DNA of 64,000 nucleotides from Phylloscopus collybita (taxonomy: Eukaryota > Chordata > Aves > Passeriformes > Phylloscopidae), in contig JAJNNQ010000075.1 in the NCBI GenBank assembly GCA_027886175.1, forward strand, positions 34,068,501 to 34,132,500, given 5' to 3'. Positions 31,301 through 46,300 of the stretch are shown one piece after another (within the stretch, counting starts at the first letter, position 1; each line of letters opens with the position of its first letter). The translations under genes and the position numbers were made by a program. Under the pieces are notes generated by a model that ran no database searches, was not told where the DNA came from, and worked only from the letters and a program-made list of their open reading frames with translations.

Positions 31301-34300
31301 ATTCAGAATGTTAGTAACTATTTATAAAGCCCAAATAATGCAAAGAGTAACACATTTTTAGTTAATGCATACAGCTCACTTTTGAAGAACATGGTTTTCA
31401 TCAGTCATAAATGAGCTGGGGGGGGGAAAATAATATGTTAGGTTAACCTCAACACCTCACTAAACTGCAAGTACCAGCTGGATGGGAAGAAGGGAAAGGG
31501 TGAGAGGACTATAAATATCATGAACCTTATGAAAGTGGTGAATAACCAAGAGCACCCCATTACAGAGGTGACAGGCTCAGAGCAGATGAAAGGACACAGT
31601 TCACAGAAGGCACAGGTTGGATATTTATCCACACAATAGCGCTGATGGTGAACAGGGGTTCAAAAATGCTAATTCCAGTTCATGAAAGACAGCCTGTGAA
31701 AGGCCCAGCTTAGCAAATCTTATGAAATGCAATCAGCTACAGGTCACTGGAAGCTGGAAGAGTCCTGCATCTTGTGCTCCTCTCCAGGAGCTGTCCTGGC
31801 TGAGATGGGATGTTTGGCCCCAGCCTAGACTGATGGGCTCTCCTGAGGCATCCTTTCACCACTGAGCTGTGCTAATACACCATCATCTCTAACCTGGAAA
31901 GGAAGGTTTTGCAGACCACAGAGAGAACCAAATGCACTGAACAAGGCTGAAAGCTCCACCCTGTGCTCTTCCCAATGCCAGGTTCTACCCTGTACTCCAG
32001 GACTTGCACATTAACAGAACAGGCTTGAATACACTTCAAATGAAAATTTCTACTTTTAGCCAAAGCCAGAGATGATAATCATCACTGCAGAGAAACACTG
32101 TTTCATTAAAAACTACCTGCAAGACACTACTTCATCACCCCTATAGCAAAGAATAAAAACCTTGCAAGATGATTTCCCATAGATGACTGAAAGAAATTTC
32201 AAGATACTAAAATGCCTGCTAATGGAAAATAACATGTAAAGGCCTGAGCTGGTTGGGTTTTTCCAGCCTTGTTATTTCTAGTAACTGTAAATAAGGCAGC
32301 ACTTTTACATGCATGGATATAAAGGTTGAATAGAGAGACATTACATGAGGCAGTCTACACAAAAATCTTTAGAAAACTAAGAATCCTCTACTTGAGATGA
32401 TGAATAAGTGACAATGTCTGTAACTATGATATTGCAAGTGAAATGAAATAATATGTGAACAGCAGAAAAGTGACTCATTTAGAATGAATTGCTATTTTAT
32501 ACCCATATAATCATGCTTAAAATCAAGCAGGCTTGTAAATCAGAAGAATAACCATGAAAAGAATCGCTGACTGTCTAAGACTTTTGTATTTCACTGTGGA
32601 CAGATTGCAATTGTAAGCTGTGATTGCCAATAAATTATATTATTTGCAGCAGAACAACAGAAATGCATTGCCTATGCTACCATTATAACACATTTCCTGA
32701 AGAAATACTAGCTCTTCCTTATCTAAAGCTGGGAAGATGTCAAAAAAAGCCCCTTGACAAGACTAACCTCCCAAACAAAGCACGAAGAGCAGAGAAAGAT
32801 GTAAGGTGGGAAAGGGCAACTGAGCAGCATTGTTAAATTTACATGTCATCTACACAAATTTATTGCAGTAAAATTTCATAAATCTCTGCATTTGAATTTG
32901 GAGACATAACTTCCTAACACTTCAAACCAATCACCACAGCTACAACCACTGCAACTTCTAAACCATTAATAATTTTAGAGACACAGCATCAGACTAAACC
33001 ACGTGTCTGTACACTCACAACATTAAGGGGAGGTGTAAACTCACCAATAAAAGCACTATCCGATTCCAACAGCGAATTTTTCTGGAATTCATTAGATCCG
33101 TTCCTGAACTACAAAAGTGAAACAGAAAAAATGGAAATTCAGAGGTTTCAATGCATTTCTGGGGCCAAATGATAATTAATGTAAATTAATTGCCAAACTT
33201 CTGCAAAGCAAGAAGCAGCTCTACAGTGTTAATGTTCTATTATCTCTGACTTTGTGGCTCTAAAAACCCAATACATTTTTAAAGAAGTCATATTCTCTTT
33301 AAGCATTAGGGTTTGGTTTTTTTACTTTTCTGTATAAATCTCATTTGCTGAAATTGCCTACACTTGGCAACTGTTGTTGTAATTCGTGTAACACAGACAT
33401 TTCCCTCAAGAAATTGATCTTTGTCACTCTGCATGAGGTTCAGAACAGTCAGTGCTCAAAGTGAGTTTTGCACTTAAGGTTTGTATGAAGTATTGATCAA
33501 ATGAAGAATGATTCCTTGTGTTTAACTTATCCCACCACACACAATCTTTGACAATAAAGCACTAAAATAACAAATTTCTACATCATAATATCAAGCAGTA
33601 AGGCCAATACTCAATAGTTCACTTCATAGTTGCAACCATTTGTTACAGAAATCCTACTGAGGAATAATTTATGATGAAAACCACTCTAAAATCAAAGCAG
33701 CAGAAACTATCAGAGGAAACAGAACAAGAGAAAACAAATCTTTTACTGCAAAGCATTGTTCTGAATGATAATTTCAGGCATTAAATTACAACTATAAAGT
33801 GCATGAATGTAATTATTTTTTAAATAAAAACTGTTTGATTTCTGCATTTTTACAGTATTATCCTCAAGGTTAAGGTCTTTGCTGTTGAACAGTCTCCTGT
33901 TTTTCATTGTTTCACGTTGCCATGAAATACAATTGAACTCTGTTATTCAGGCTTTTGGGTTAGTGCAGGATTCTAATTTGATAGCACTTTATTTTGCTCT
34001 TTTCATCAAGTCAGAAAATAAACATTCCATCTGAGAACAGATCCAATTCTTCAGTGCCAAGTGCACCACTTAAACCACCCGAATTCAGAGCAACTGCTTC
34101 TGGCTTGGCTTTTTCTACTAATTCTCACCACCCCCAGCAGCAATCTAACATCATCTGAATATAAAATAAGTACCAATGAATATAAAAGGAAGAAAGTTAA
34201 AGAATCAGGCCATCTCTGTATACAAAGATATAGTCAAGTTTAAAGAAGCTGTCGTTTGTGTGGACCAGAAAAAAAAAGTAAATTAGTTTGCTGTCTTGTC

Positions 34301-37300
34301 ACATGTCATTCCTTTCTCCAAATCAGTGAAAGACACAATATTTCTCACACTTGAAAAGGTAATATAATAAAAAACCTTTTATTCTTACCAGGCCCATGGT
34401 TTCTGGGTAACTGTCCAAAGCAGAATCTCGATCATGAAAAGCTACACAGACAAGAGACAAAATGACAAGGTTGACATAAAAACAGTTAACAACAAAACAT
34501 ATTTTATCAGCTTATTATTGCAAAAATGAAGACCAGTATGCATTACATCTTTAAATATACATAAATTGTGCTGAAGGAATGAGCTTTTAAAACATTTGAA
34601 TGCAACGATCATTCCAGTTTCCTTATGTAAATTTAAGTAGAATCAGAGAAATCAAACAGAAATCTGTAGTGTATTATTTCTAATCTGTTTTTTGCTCCTG
34701 GTAGGGAATAACAACCACAGCAGGGACTGCAGAAAACCCCAAGAGTAAATGTACATTCAACATGCTGAGCACACCACATTTCCAGCTTTCAAAGAAAAGT
34801 TGAACCAGACAGAGATCATTTTACAGAGGGAAGTGATAAGAATATATACGCTTTTATCTAGGGATAAAAAACGCAGTTCTGGAGAGCACAGAGAACCAGC
34901 CTGAAAGTTAAGCTAAAAATGACCCAATGCATGCTGGAAATGCAAAGAAGCAGAACTGAAGTTACTTTTCTTATTTTGTTCAAGTTTTCAAATAAATTAT
35001 TTAATTAGATTGTTTTTGAGGCAGAGATGCAAGGAACAGCACCTTACTCAGTGTATGGCTGACCTTCTGTCCAGCATCAGGGCACATGAGCTGTCAGTCC
35101 TCCTGGACTCCCAGCCCATTGCTGACACCCTGCTCCAGGCAAGCAGCACCCAGCACTGCAGCACAGCAACATCAAACCTGCTCTTGGGGCTTTCCCTCAC
35201 ATCCCCCAGAATAATAATCATCCAGAAGTCTGCAAAAGGCTGCCTCATTTATAGGGACACAGCTAGCATTTAAAAACTAATTACATATTTAAAACACATT
35301 TCTCAGTTTATAGTTTCCTTAACATTCAATGTATTCCTCTTTCACATAAAGAGAAAAACGGATCAGAGGGAAAACTGTATAAAAAGCACATAAGGCAAAG
35401 AACACTTACATATAGTGTGGGAAAAAAGGTGTATGCCTTTGCCACAACAGCCCATAACACATTATTTCACCCACAGTATAAAAGTGCATACTGCTTTAAT
35501 TCATCTTTCTTTCTGCCTTAAATCAGACAATAAAACCACTCATGTATTTTCAGCCAGAGGAAGATGATGAACTTGTCTCTGAGGAAAATAAACTGGAAAC
35601 AGAGAGATGGAAACTAATTCTCTTGCTCAGTACTCGGTGAAAGACTATAAAGTTAAATGATGTTGTAAAGCAGTAGGAGAAAAAAAGAGAAAAAGCTGTT
35701 TGAGGATCCTCTAGAAGCATCAGTAGAAAATACTTCTAAAAATCAGCTGCCTATTTATCAACGAATCTGAGCTAACCTGAAGAGACCTGTCCTTGGATGT
35801 CATCACGGAAGCCTACATTATCCATTAGCAGAAGCCTGAATGACTACATGTGCTTGAAATTAATGGAAAAGGCAAATTTGTTTTCTAGCTGGTGGAAATT
35901 TCTCTGCAGAAAACATTAAATGAAAGCTTTTTCAGATTGGTCTATTAAAAAACATTCTAATGGTGGAAAATCAGAACCAAGCCCCAGAGAGATCTCAGAT
36001 GAAGTCGGTAAATTACCTTTCAGCATTTCAGTCAACCTTATGAAGAGGAAGACTCAAGTCAAGCCTATACATTCCATTTAGACATTAAAGGATATTCACA
36101 ACCATATAAGTAACACAGAATGTGGCACAGATGTGCTTTTTTACAACTGTGATGTTCTGTTATCCATAAGCAGAATGGCACACACGGCTTGAACATCAGC
36201 TCATCTGTCCAAGATAGAACAGGAATCACATTTAACACACGACAGGATACTGAACAAAACACAGCTGTCACCCTTCACATCTTGGTATCAATTCTGTTAA
36301 TCTTACAGGTCTGGCAACAGCTAACAGGAGCAAGCCTCAAAGCACCAGTGACCACAAAAAGCATTCAGTTTTTCCAAAGCAGTATGCAAAAATGTAAATA
36401 TTTTCCTTCCACATGTGCTTGGTTATTTAATGCCCAACTTTCACCCAAGGCTAATAAAGTCTAAGAAGCAATTCCATGGGTGACTGCAGCAAGGTGGGGG
36501 ACTGTGGAAGATGCCAGGGGATACCCTGTGCTGGGCACAGCTGCTGCCACAATGGAGCTGCTGCAGGACACAGCAGGGCTATCACTCACGCTTGTGATGC
36601 TTCTGCAAACAAATTTGAGAAAGAGCAAAACAAAGCGTGGCAGCAGGACTGAGGACAAACCTTTGAGAAGCAGCCCTGGAGGCACCAAGGCCAGAGAAGG
36701 AGGAGGAGGAGGTGCTCAGGTGGCAGAGCAGAGATTTCCCTGCGGCCCCTGAGGGACACTATGGCAGAGCAGATCAAAAGGTGCAAGAAGCAGAGAGAAG
36801 CTGCTGTGTAATGACCATAATTCCCCACTGCCCAAGCCTGACATCACTCATTGCATCACAGAAGGAGCTTGGCACCTGGGGTGGTACCAAGGAAGGGGAG
36901 CAGGGACACCGAGAATGAAGGAGTGAAACTGGGCACAGGAAAGGTGCAGGCTTCATGCTTTTTACTTTCTGCTACTTAAAGTCAGTAATGAAATATTTAG
37001 GCTTATAATAATTAGGTTAATTTTCCCCAAGTCAGGTCTGTTTTGCCCACAACAGCAAGTGGTAACCAATCTCCCCATCTGCACCTTGGCCAACAAGCTT
37101 TATTTTTCCAGTTTCCCCAAAGGGCAGGAGTGAGGGGATATAAGCAGGAGAGCAGCCACGTGGAAGTCTGGCTGTTAGCAAAGGTTAAGCCACCACAGAA
37201 ATAAAGTGATTTTCTCTTCAAAAATTTACTTAGGCCAGTCTGAATTACAGAATCTAACTCTTCCGAGAAATCTGTATCTTGCACTCAAAACTGAGTTCAC

Positions 37301-40300
37301 TTGTACAGGTTTAAGCAAACCTCATTAGAATTTTAAATATCCCCTAAAACAACTGGAAATACTGCTCTTTCATGAGTGTTTGTAAAAAATATCTGAATGA
37401 ACCTTACATTTGGAATGAATTGTAGCATGCAAAAAAAGGGATAATACATCTACTTTTCACTGCTTCTCCAATACGCAGCCAAAGTATTTTCCATGCTGAT
37501 GTTTACTATCTCAGGATCAGCTCTATTTAGTGATACAAGTGACACTTTCCTTCCAGAACCTCCAAGTAGTTACAATATCTCACATGTGGTTTCTAAAGCA
37601 AAGGCTTTTTATGGATACAGGCTTCTGAAACTTTAAAATAGATCAACCCAAGACAATGGAAATAAAAGAATTTTCATCCATTAAAAGGAGACTAAGGCGA
37701 AGATACACTGGCTGTATTTTAGTCAATTCACCATTCAAAGCCATCCTATTTTCTCCATGAGAACTCAAGAATTGCTCCTTGGAACTTACCTGCTAATGCT
37801 TTTTTCATAGTTCAACAAGAGTTGCCCTCTTCTGTAGTTTTCTCCAAGAAACAGTAGCAAAACTACTTTTCCCTTACAATTTTTGAAGTATGAGGCACTA
37901 GTTAAATTACTTTCAGGGAACCACAGAGAAAGAGTCACAAGTAATTAAAAACCCCCAAAAATAAGTACAAAACCACAAAAGCTCCTCCAAACACTCAATC
38001 TTTTTATGCTTACATTACAACAGACTTTCAGTGTACTGGTATTTCACTGTTTCATACTGCAGTGCTGACAGTGCACTTGAAAGAAGTAAAACAAGTGCTA
38101 GTGGGTTTTAATTCTTACTAAATACAAAACACATAATTTCAAAGATTTTTGTTTCTCTCATAGCATTCATTCCTTACCTTCTGTTTCTCTCCTCATTCTC
38201 ATTCTGTTAAGTTTCCTCTGCTGCTCCCTCAACAGTGCCTGCTGTTGAATCTCTAGAGTCTGGTCATCTTTTGGAGGATCAGGATACATGTACCTCAAGC
38301 CCATACGTGTTTCAGGATCTAAAGCAAAGACATGAAATTTACATTTTTTCCCTAAATTAACATTTCTGAAAAGCATTTTAAAGAAATATCTAAGTCATAA
38401 AAAAATACTTAAAATAAGATGTGCAACTTAGCAACGATTTTACAATTTTACTGTATTAAAAATATATGTTTTCTTAACAGAAAGTTGCACAGAAACATCA
38501 TTAGTTGGTTGGTAAAAAAGTCCAACTCAGTCTATTTTCAGTAACACCATGACACAAATGCACAAGAAGTTTAAGCAGCAGGGTCTAGAAGACAGAAAAG
38601 TGCTCTGAGTGATGACACAGCCTTGTGAGGCCACAAATTCCATGGTATTGCTGGAACAGCCCCACAGAGGGAATCACACACACAAAGAAAATACTGCCCA
38701 CAAAGCACATTGCATGGGCAGTCCATCATGAAGAGCCTGATTTTTATTTTGTCTTGAAATCCTGCGTGGAATGGAAGATGGAGGAGAAGGACAGATGTTT
38801 CCCCACCCTTCTTCATCAGTAACAAGAAAATCTACCTGCCTTTGTATTTAAGTTCATTAAATTCCCAGATATTCTGCACATTGACAGGATCTTGTGCCTC
38901 CTTTAAGGAAGGTCGCCGAGCTGGAGCCTGCAGACGAAGCCTGGCCATCTCAAATATGTCCCTGGGATTCTTCTCTCTCCTCCTCCTTGAAAGGTTTGTA
39001 AAACAAGCAGAAAGCAATTTAACACCATATTATAGTTGGATGGAAATATAATATTGATCATGTTCAGATCACCTATCTTTAAATAAAGCTATCAAAACAG
39101 GAAAATAAATCTGAAAGTAATGACACTGCATATTGTGTTACAAAAGGAGGTAACCTATTTAAAATAAAAAAAAACCCTCAATACTTTACAGAGTGGAACT
39201 AAGGCTGGTAATTAGATGTGTCTTTTCCAGCTAATTGGTACAATTAACTAATACATTTTGGAAGCATATAAAATTTATTAAATAAAGAGAATATGATTTT
39301 TCAGTAAGAAAGAAAGTACTTCCACAACAGTACAGTATTTATAAGCAAATTCAGCAGCAGGTACTGCAGTTTACAGGCACAAATCATGCCCTAGGAAAAA
39401 AGTAATGAGATAAAATTCTGCCTTAGACATCTGTTTTAGACCACTCTTCAAGACAGAGAATTGCAACTTCCCATCTCACCAGTATAGCCATCCTTACAAT
39501 AAATTTTAGCAAGAGTCTTGGAGAAAACCCAAACACATCCAAAAATATTGAAGAAAGATTTATATACGAGTTCTACCTTTGTATTTTCTTTCCACTCATG
39601 TATATTGGCCAACTAATAATACACAGTAATTCTAAGTTCCTGTGAAATATCTAGCTTTTAAAACAAAGAAACAAAGATTAAATTCTTACCGTGTAACTGG
39701 CACATTATCATGACTGGCCACATGGAGCAACTGTTCCTGCAGTCGCCTCTCCTCACTACGAAGCTGTTTCCTCATCTCTGATAATTCGTTTATCACATTC
39801 TTCCTTTCCTCTGGAATTTAGCACAAATAATTTTAAAATAAGTAGTGTCAAAGCAACTTTGCCTCCTACTTATAAACATAAGTAATAAATAGATATAATG
39901 AAATGTTAATTGAAACAAAGGTAGTACAAACACGAGAATTGCAACATTTCGTGTAGTAGGAATTAGATCAGAGTTTATATTTTGAGACAGCACAAGGAGG
40001 ACCAGAACCCCTGAACAGCAGAAAACACACAAATGTCACTAGAAATGTTTCACTATATTTATAAAGGAAAAACTATGGAATACAAGTGGGTGTTGCCAGT
40101 AAATAGCCTTAATTTGAAATAGGCAAACCAACACAGTCCTCAGGTAAGAAGAGCTGTAATGGTATCTGCAAGCACTCAACATCTTTCTTTTTCCTGACTC
40201 AAAAGTGGGACATCTGTCTGTCTAATGCAGATTCTCTTTAGTGGTCAAGAGTTCTAACTCCAATTTTTAGTACATGCTTATGTTGACTTTTCAGACCTGC

Positions 40301-43300
40301 TCTGGGTTTACGCTGTTTTTTGTGGTCAGGACAGCATTATTCCACAAGTTAAACCTGTTTCAGAAATTCCTCATTTTCCAAATAACATAATTTGGTATTT
40401 TATCGACTTTTAGACTTCAGTGTCCAGAACTCAGCAGGCAAGCAAGTCTTACTAGTTTAAACCCTCAAACACGAGACTCAATTTATATGTCTTTATTTCT
40501 CTCCTGACAGAAGGTCTGAGTCAATCAATTTCCAATGGCTGCATTAAGAAACACTCTGCCTTCCATTTAGTGGAAAATCCACAACTCCCTGGAACGGCCT
40601 CAGGTACTTTCTTCTGCAGGCTAGCATTTGTAGGACATCACTTACTGCTACATTTCATGTGTTGTTTCTTATATACTTGAAAAAAAGTATCAGCAGAAAA
40701 AATACTGCTTTCCACCCACATATTGACAGGATAACTAATATTTAAAAAGCAAAGGAGATCTTTCCAGCACATGTGAATTTTAGAACCACCAGTAAAAGCT
40801 AAGAGGAGTGAGGAGAGGATTAGGCAGACTAACAAAGTTAAGTAGAATTTAAGAGTTAGAACTGTAATGCTGTACACTCTGTTGGTCTAATCCCTTACTC
40901 AGACAATCCAGAATGTTCCCATTTTGCCATATGTTGGTCACAGTGGTACCACTGTTCCAAGAGATCCAGCACTTCCCATGCAGACAATTCCATTATCAGA
41001 GGTTTTACAAAAATGTATTTCTTTACAATGACGCATAATAAACGCATTTTTATTTTGTCTTAAAACTTCAGACATACCATACTAATACACTGATAGTACT
41101 AAGAGAGAGAAAACACCTAGACAGAAATGCAAGCTCTAAAGGACTATTCCACTGCAGACAAGAAAAGGAATGCAATGGAGAATGGTTTTGTTGTAATAGA
41201 AAGGGAGCTTGCAATGAAGACAAATACCCACCTAATGAACGCAGCTGATTTCTTCTAGCAGGGACAGGTGGAGAAGGAGCTCTTGGCTGTGCAGGATCCT
41301 AGTGATCATCACCAATATGAAATGTAATTTGTAAAAGGAAGAAATTACACTACATTTTATTTTCTTATATTACATCTAATTTGCATTATCAGTTGGAAGT
41401 CAGATCAGTAACCCTACAGGTTGTGAATGCCTAAGGTTTTTTAAATCTGATCCTTAAATGTATAATCCAAAGTACTATGACAATAACTATAATGCACTAT
41501 TCAGAGTGCTAAACAAATCTATTCCAAGTGCTGCTAAAGAAATAAACTGGCCTACCTCCAGAGCATTCTTCACATTTAGGAAATTTAGGGAAAGCAATGG
41601 TTTAAAGTGTGACATAAAACATTCTCTGAAACTGCACTATAAAGTATTTAGCCCAGTTAAGATAGAGTTGGCAAAAACAAACAAATACTTTTTCAATAAA
41701 AAGAAGTGTAGCCTGAGATTCAAATATCATAAACAATTATTTAATCTTTTCTCTTCTAGGGGAAGTTTATTTTAAAAACCAAAAAAGCCCCAGAGAAGAT
41801 TATCAAGTAAAAGAAATGCAAGGTCTCAGAACCACTACTGTAACTCATTTGTGATGCAGAGAAGAAAGCAAAGCATATTAGGAGTAATAACCTTCTTGTA
41901 CTTGAAAAAACATAAAGATTGTCAGTGGCTACAAATCAACATTAAACTTCATGCCTGAGCTAAATTCTTCTGTGAGTGAAAATGATGAGCTGATAGATTA
42001 TATGTAAACTTTCTTATCCTAAATCTTGAGATCATCAGACCCCTGGTGAGGATCTGGACAGTGCATGCCCTCTCCAAAATGAGGTACTCATTCCTACAGA
42101 AAATGCACATGCAGAAAAAAAATTAAAATAACACACTGCCAAAAAAAAAATTCTTCGGTGCTTAAAATAAAATATAACCTTAAATTTCAGAGCTGCAAGA
42201 GTGATTAATGTAAAGGCTGTCTCGTTATCCACAGCATTCCAGTAACAACTGGCCAACTTTAAAAATCTGGCATGATTTCACACGCTGCACTGTCTTAAAT
42301 AAACCCACAGAAGTCTGCTGTAACAATCATACCTGAGCACAGTAAGAGAGACGGCTCTCAGCAGAGGGAATCCTTTCTTCCTTCCTTCCTGATTTGTTCT
42401 GAAGAGCGGGAATGACGGGAGAAGGCTGTCGTGACAACTGCAGGGAGGAAACCAAGACTGAAACTACATTCCTATAGCCTCTGAATCAAGTGGTTTTTTT
42501 GGAGAGGGAAAGTTTTGTTAGTGTTTTCCCTTTGACAGAAAAAAAGGTTCCTAAGTGCATAAAACGACTGTAAAAATTATTCCATGATTTTTTGTTTTCT
42601 CCTATAGAAATTTTAATACTTTTTTCTATGCTGTAGGGTGTTTTTTTCTTAATTTATATTTCTGCTATGTATCTTTTTTCCTCTAGACACTTCCTTTATA
42701 TCTGTCCATTTTAGAGAAATGACAGAAACTTAATACAAATTTTATAAGACAGAGAGTTTTATAATTTACTTAGATTTTGTCCATCAGAATTGTGTGGGAT
42801 GGATTTCTTACATCATCCAGGTCAAAGGAAAATAATTAAATTACCAAAAGCACCATTGTTCAAGATGAACAGTCCTGCCAGTCCTCTAATAAACAATTTT
42901 ATTTATATTTACACCTCAGCAAATGCAGGTCACAGTATTTACAGTAGATACAAAAATCAACTATAGAGTGCAGATTATTAATCTTGCTTTTACTATATTT
43001 TAATGCAAATTTGATCCACAAGGTAAGTTGCTACTGCAGTTTGTTTGATTTTCCCACCAGCTGTTCCCTGTGCATTAAGCATACTGCAGTTTGATAAACT
43101 GAGAGGGGAACAACACTGAAGGCAGAGGACTAAGAAAACGTGTGATTTCCTTAAAATCCAGTTATTTTTGAAAGTTGTCTTAGCAAGTCACTTAAACATA
43201 CCATCTTCTTTTCCTCTTCCACCTTATTTTTCTCAAAATATTGTCTAAGTTGTTCCTCTCGCTTCTCTTCTTTTTCTTTTTCTTGTTTTTCTGCCTCTTT

Positions 43301-46300
43301 TCTCCTTTCTTCATCCAACTGAATTATTTCTCTATTTTTCAATCTTCGCTGTAACATAGTTAATACATTAAAAAAGATTCAATTACTGAAGTTTTGTTTT
43401 CTTTCTCTTTGAGAAGTTAAAATTCCACATCAAAGTGATGAGTATGAAATTAAAAAGTGTATTTCATTGGTCTGACTCCAAATATCCAAATTAAAATATA
43501 TCTCATGCAAATATCAGCAGCCCTGGCTTTGCTAACATCATTAAACAGAATTCCTAATAACTTCTATAAACACCAGTTTGTAAGCCCAGATCTGCCACAG
43601 CTAAGGCTAAACTGTAAGAGTCATTTCCAAAAACTCAGATTCAATTAAAACATACTGCTGACATGCAGTCATGACCACACAATCACAAGACCACAGAGAA
43701 ATTATCATCTGGTCTCAGTTTTAGTCCTGTGACTGTGAATAGCAATGACACCAGTTAGCTCTCTACTCTCTGCTAGACCAGCTCTGGTATCCAGAAGATA
43801 AGGTTCATCCAACTAGTTTGCTCATACTAGGGAAGGAGAATTTAGAACGTAAGATAAATACTCTGTCTTAGAAATTTTCAAGTCCTACATCCTAACCTTA
43901 TCTTTCATAATCCCATAGGGCACTGAAAGACTCCTCCTTCTCTGATGGTCTTGTGTCCTCTTCCTACAATTATTTATTATATTCTAAATAATGCAAATTT
44001 ATTAAAAAATGCAAACTCAAGAAATAAAAATTTGGAGTATGAATTAATCCATGGGTATTAATTTAGGTTTGCATTTTACCTCCATTAAAAGTATTCACTA
44101 GATTTGCTTGGCATTCATCCAAAACAAGCAGTACTCTTATCTCAAAGATATCTCCTTGCCAATTCAAAAAAGTCTTCACAAAATATTCCTGCATAGTTAC
44201 ATTTTTCAAATAATTCCATGAGAGCTGGATTTAAGACAAAAAAATGGGATGATGTTTTTTTAATTCACCAATTTGACAAAGCTTTTTATCAGCCTCACCG
44301 CCAATTTCTTTTAGAAAGGAGAGCACCACTGTCACTTATAAAACTACAAGTGTTTTCTTGAAAGAATTAACAGTACTTCAAGTTTTGTAGTATATCATAA
44401 AGAGTGAGTAGAATGTGCTAGTTAATGCTGACAATCTTCCACCTCTCCCCTGCCTAATGCAGACCCACTTAAAAGCAAGGACCAGTTCACAGGACACTTC
44501 TGGGCTCACCTTCTAGACAACAAATATTACAAAGGGTTAATGTCGGGTGGAAAGAAGTCAAAGTATCAAAATACTAACCTCCTCATCTTTTCTCCTTCTC
44601 TCCTCTAGCTCCTCTTCATATGCTTTTTGAATTCTCATCCTCTGCTCTGCAAGCCGTTTTTCCTCTTTTTCTTCTTCTATTCTAAGTTTTTCTCGCTCTG
44701 CTTCTTCCCTACGTCTCTTTTCTTCAATCTTAAAAATAAAACAAAGAAGTATTCAACTGTCAATAGCCAGTAACAATCTGACTAACAACACTTACCACCA
44801 TGATTTTTGCAGTACCTACCTACAAAATCAAAAGCTATATGGTGCAACCAAAATAATCCTAGAGTCTGTCTTATATTTTAGCTTCAGAATTCCCTTAAAA
44901 TTCTATTTTACTATTTCTTTTTAGCCACTGGAGCCTCCCCCCTACAGGAGAACTACTTATAAACACTACTAACAAAACCAGAGTTATTTCCTAACATTTG
45001 CTGTATTCAAGATGTGCTGAAGTAACACTTTTATTCACTGATTAAATAAAGGAAGATGGGAAACCAAAAAGATATGGCCATTACCCTTTTTATTCCACAA
45101 CTGCAGTATTATTTGACAAAGTGCTGCCTTACTGAAGCAAAGATCTGCCCATTCTTTAGCTTATTTGGTATCTCTTTGATCTTTTCAAGAGATCCACATC
45201 AAAATACTGTACGACTTCAGTAGACTTCCAAAATTATCTATTATTTCCTTGATAATGGTATTTAATTACACTGATATTTAATTCATGCAGCTTAAGATTA
45301 AATGTGAAGTATTTTGGACAGAAGACATAAGCTGGTTGAAGAACAATCATGTTTTATATACCCATCAATAAATAACTACACCATAACTGATCACCATTTC
45401 ATTTTGATGAACGTGCATTTTTATCACGCAGACCTCCAAGGGCTAACATCTTGGTTTCTGTAGTCATTTATGTATGCAAACCCATACAGTATGCACAGTT
45501 TCAGAACTCAATACTGTATTTAGAGACCTCTACTTCAAAAAAAAAAATATTGAGAGCCTAGATTAAAGAAGCCAACTATTAAGAAATGCTTGTCTAAGTG
45601 GTGCTATTATGTAAGCCAAAATCCAAGAAACTCTATAGCATGCAGTGTTCAGTACACCTCTTGTGTACAGAATTAGCTGTGATAGCACAGGTAAGGTCTT
45701 AGGTGGGCAGTGCTGATTTACCCTGAGTGTAAACCCTCTCCTTACAATTTATTTCACCAGATGGTATCTGGCATGAGCATTCACCTGTAGACGCAGGAAG
45801 TTCTTGTAGGACTCCTGTCGCTTAAGCTGCTCTGGAGATGGAGGTTCACCAAACACATTACCTCGAGCAAAAGGAGAGGCCTGTGCAAATGTAATACCTA
45901 AGGGAGGGGAAAGGTTACAGATAAACAAACAAACAAAACTTAGGACAGCAGGCCAGAGTGAGGAAGGGGAAATCCGAGACACTTGTTTCAAAGGGAAGCT
46001 TATGACAGCCATAACTCAAGGCAATAGCTGGGCTTGAAAGTTCTTACATTTTCTGCCTGGAATAATTGCCAGGTTTTAACTGTTTAATACCATCCAAGTG
46101 AGTTGCATTTCTACAAAATAACACCTACTAAAGTCACCTAGTCTACTGTTCAATCTGCAGCTTAGTATCTAAGAACATTACCTGCAAATTAATTAAAATA
46201 GCAAATACTTCACACCTTGTAACTTTATTGCTTGCAATTGCTCTGACTTAGAACATAAAGGTCTGTTCCTCAGGGTTATTCACTCTTTAAAAACAGCATA

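Noticed and set aside
41458..41775. 105-codon plus-strand open frame
   Set aside because: Lies in a CSPP1 intron, AT-rich lysine/asparagine composition, no family resemblance.
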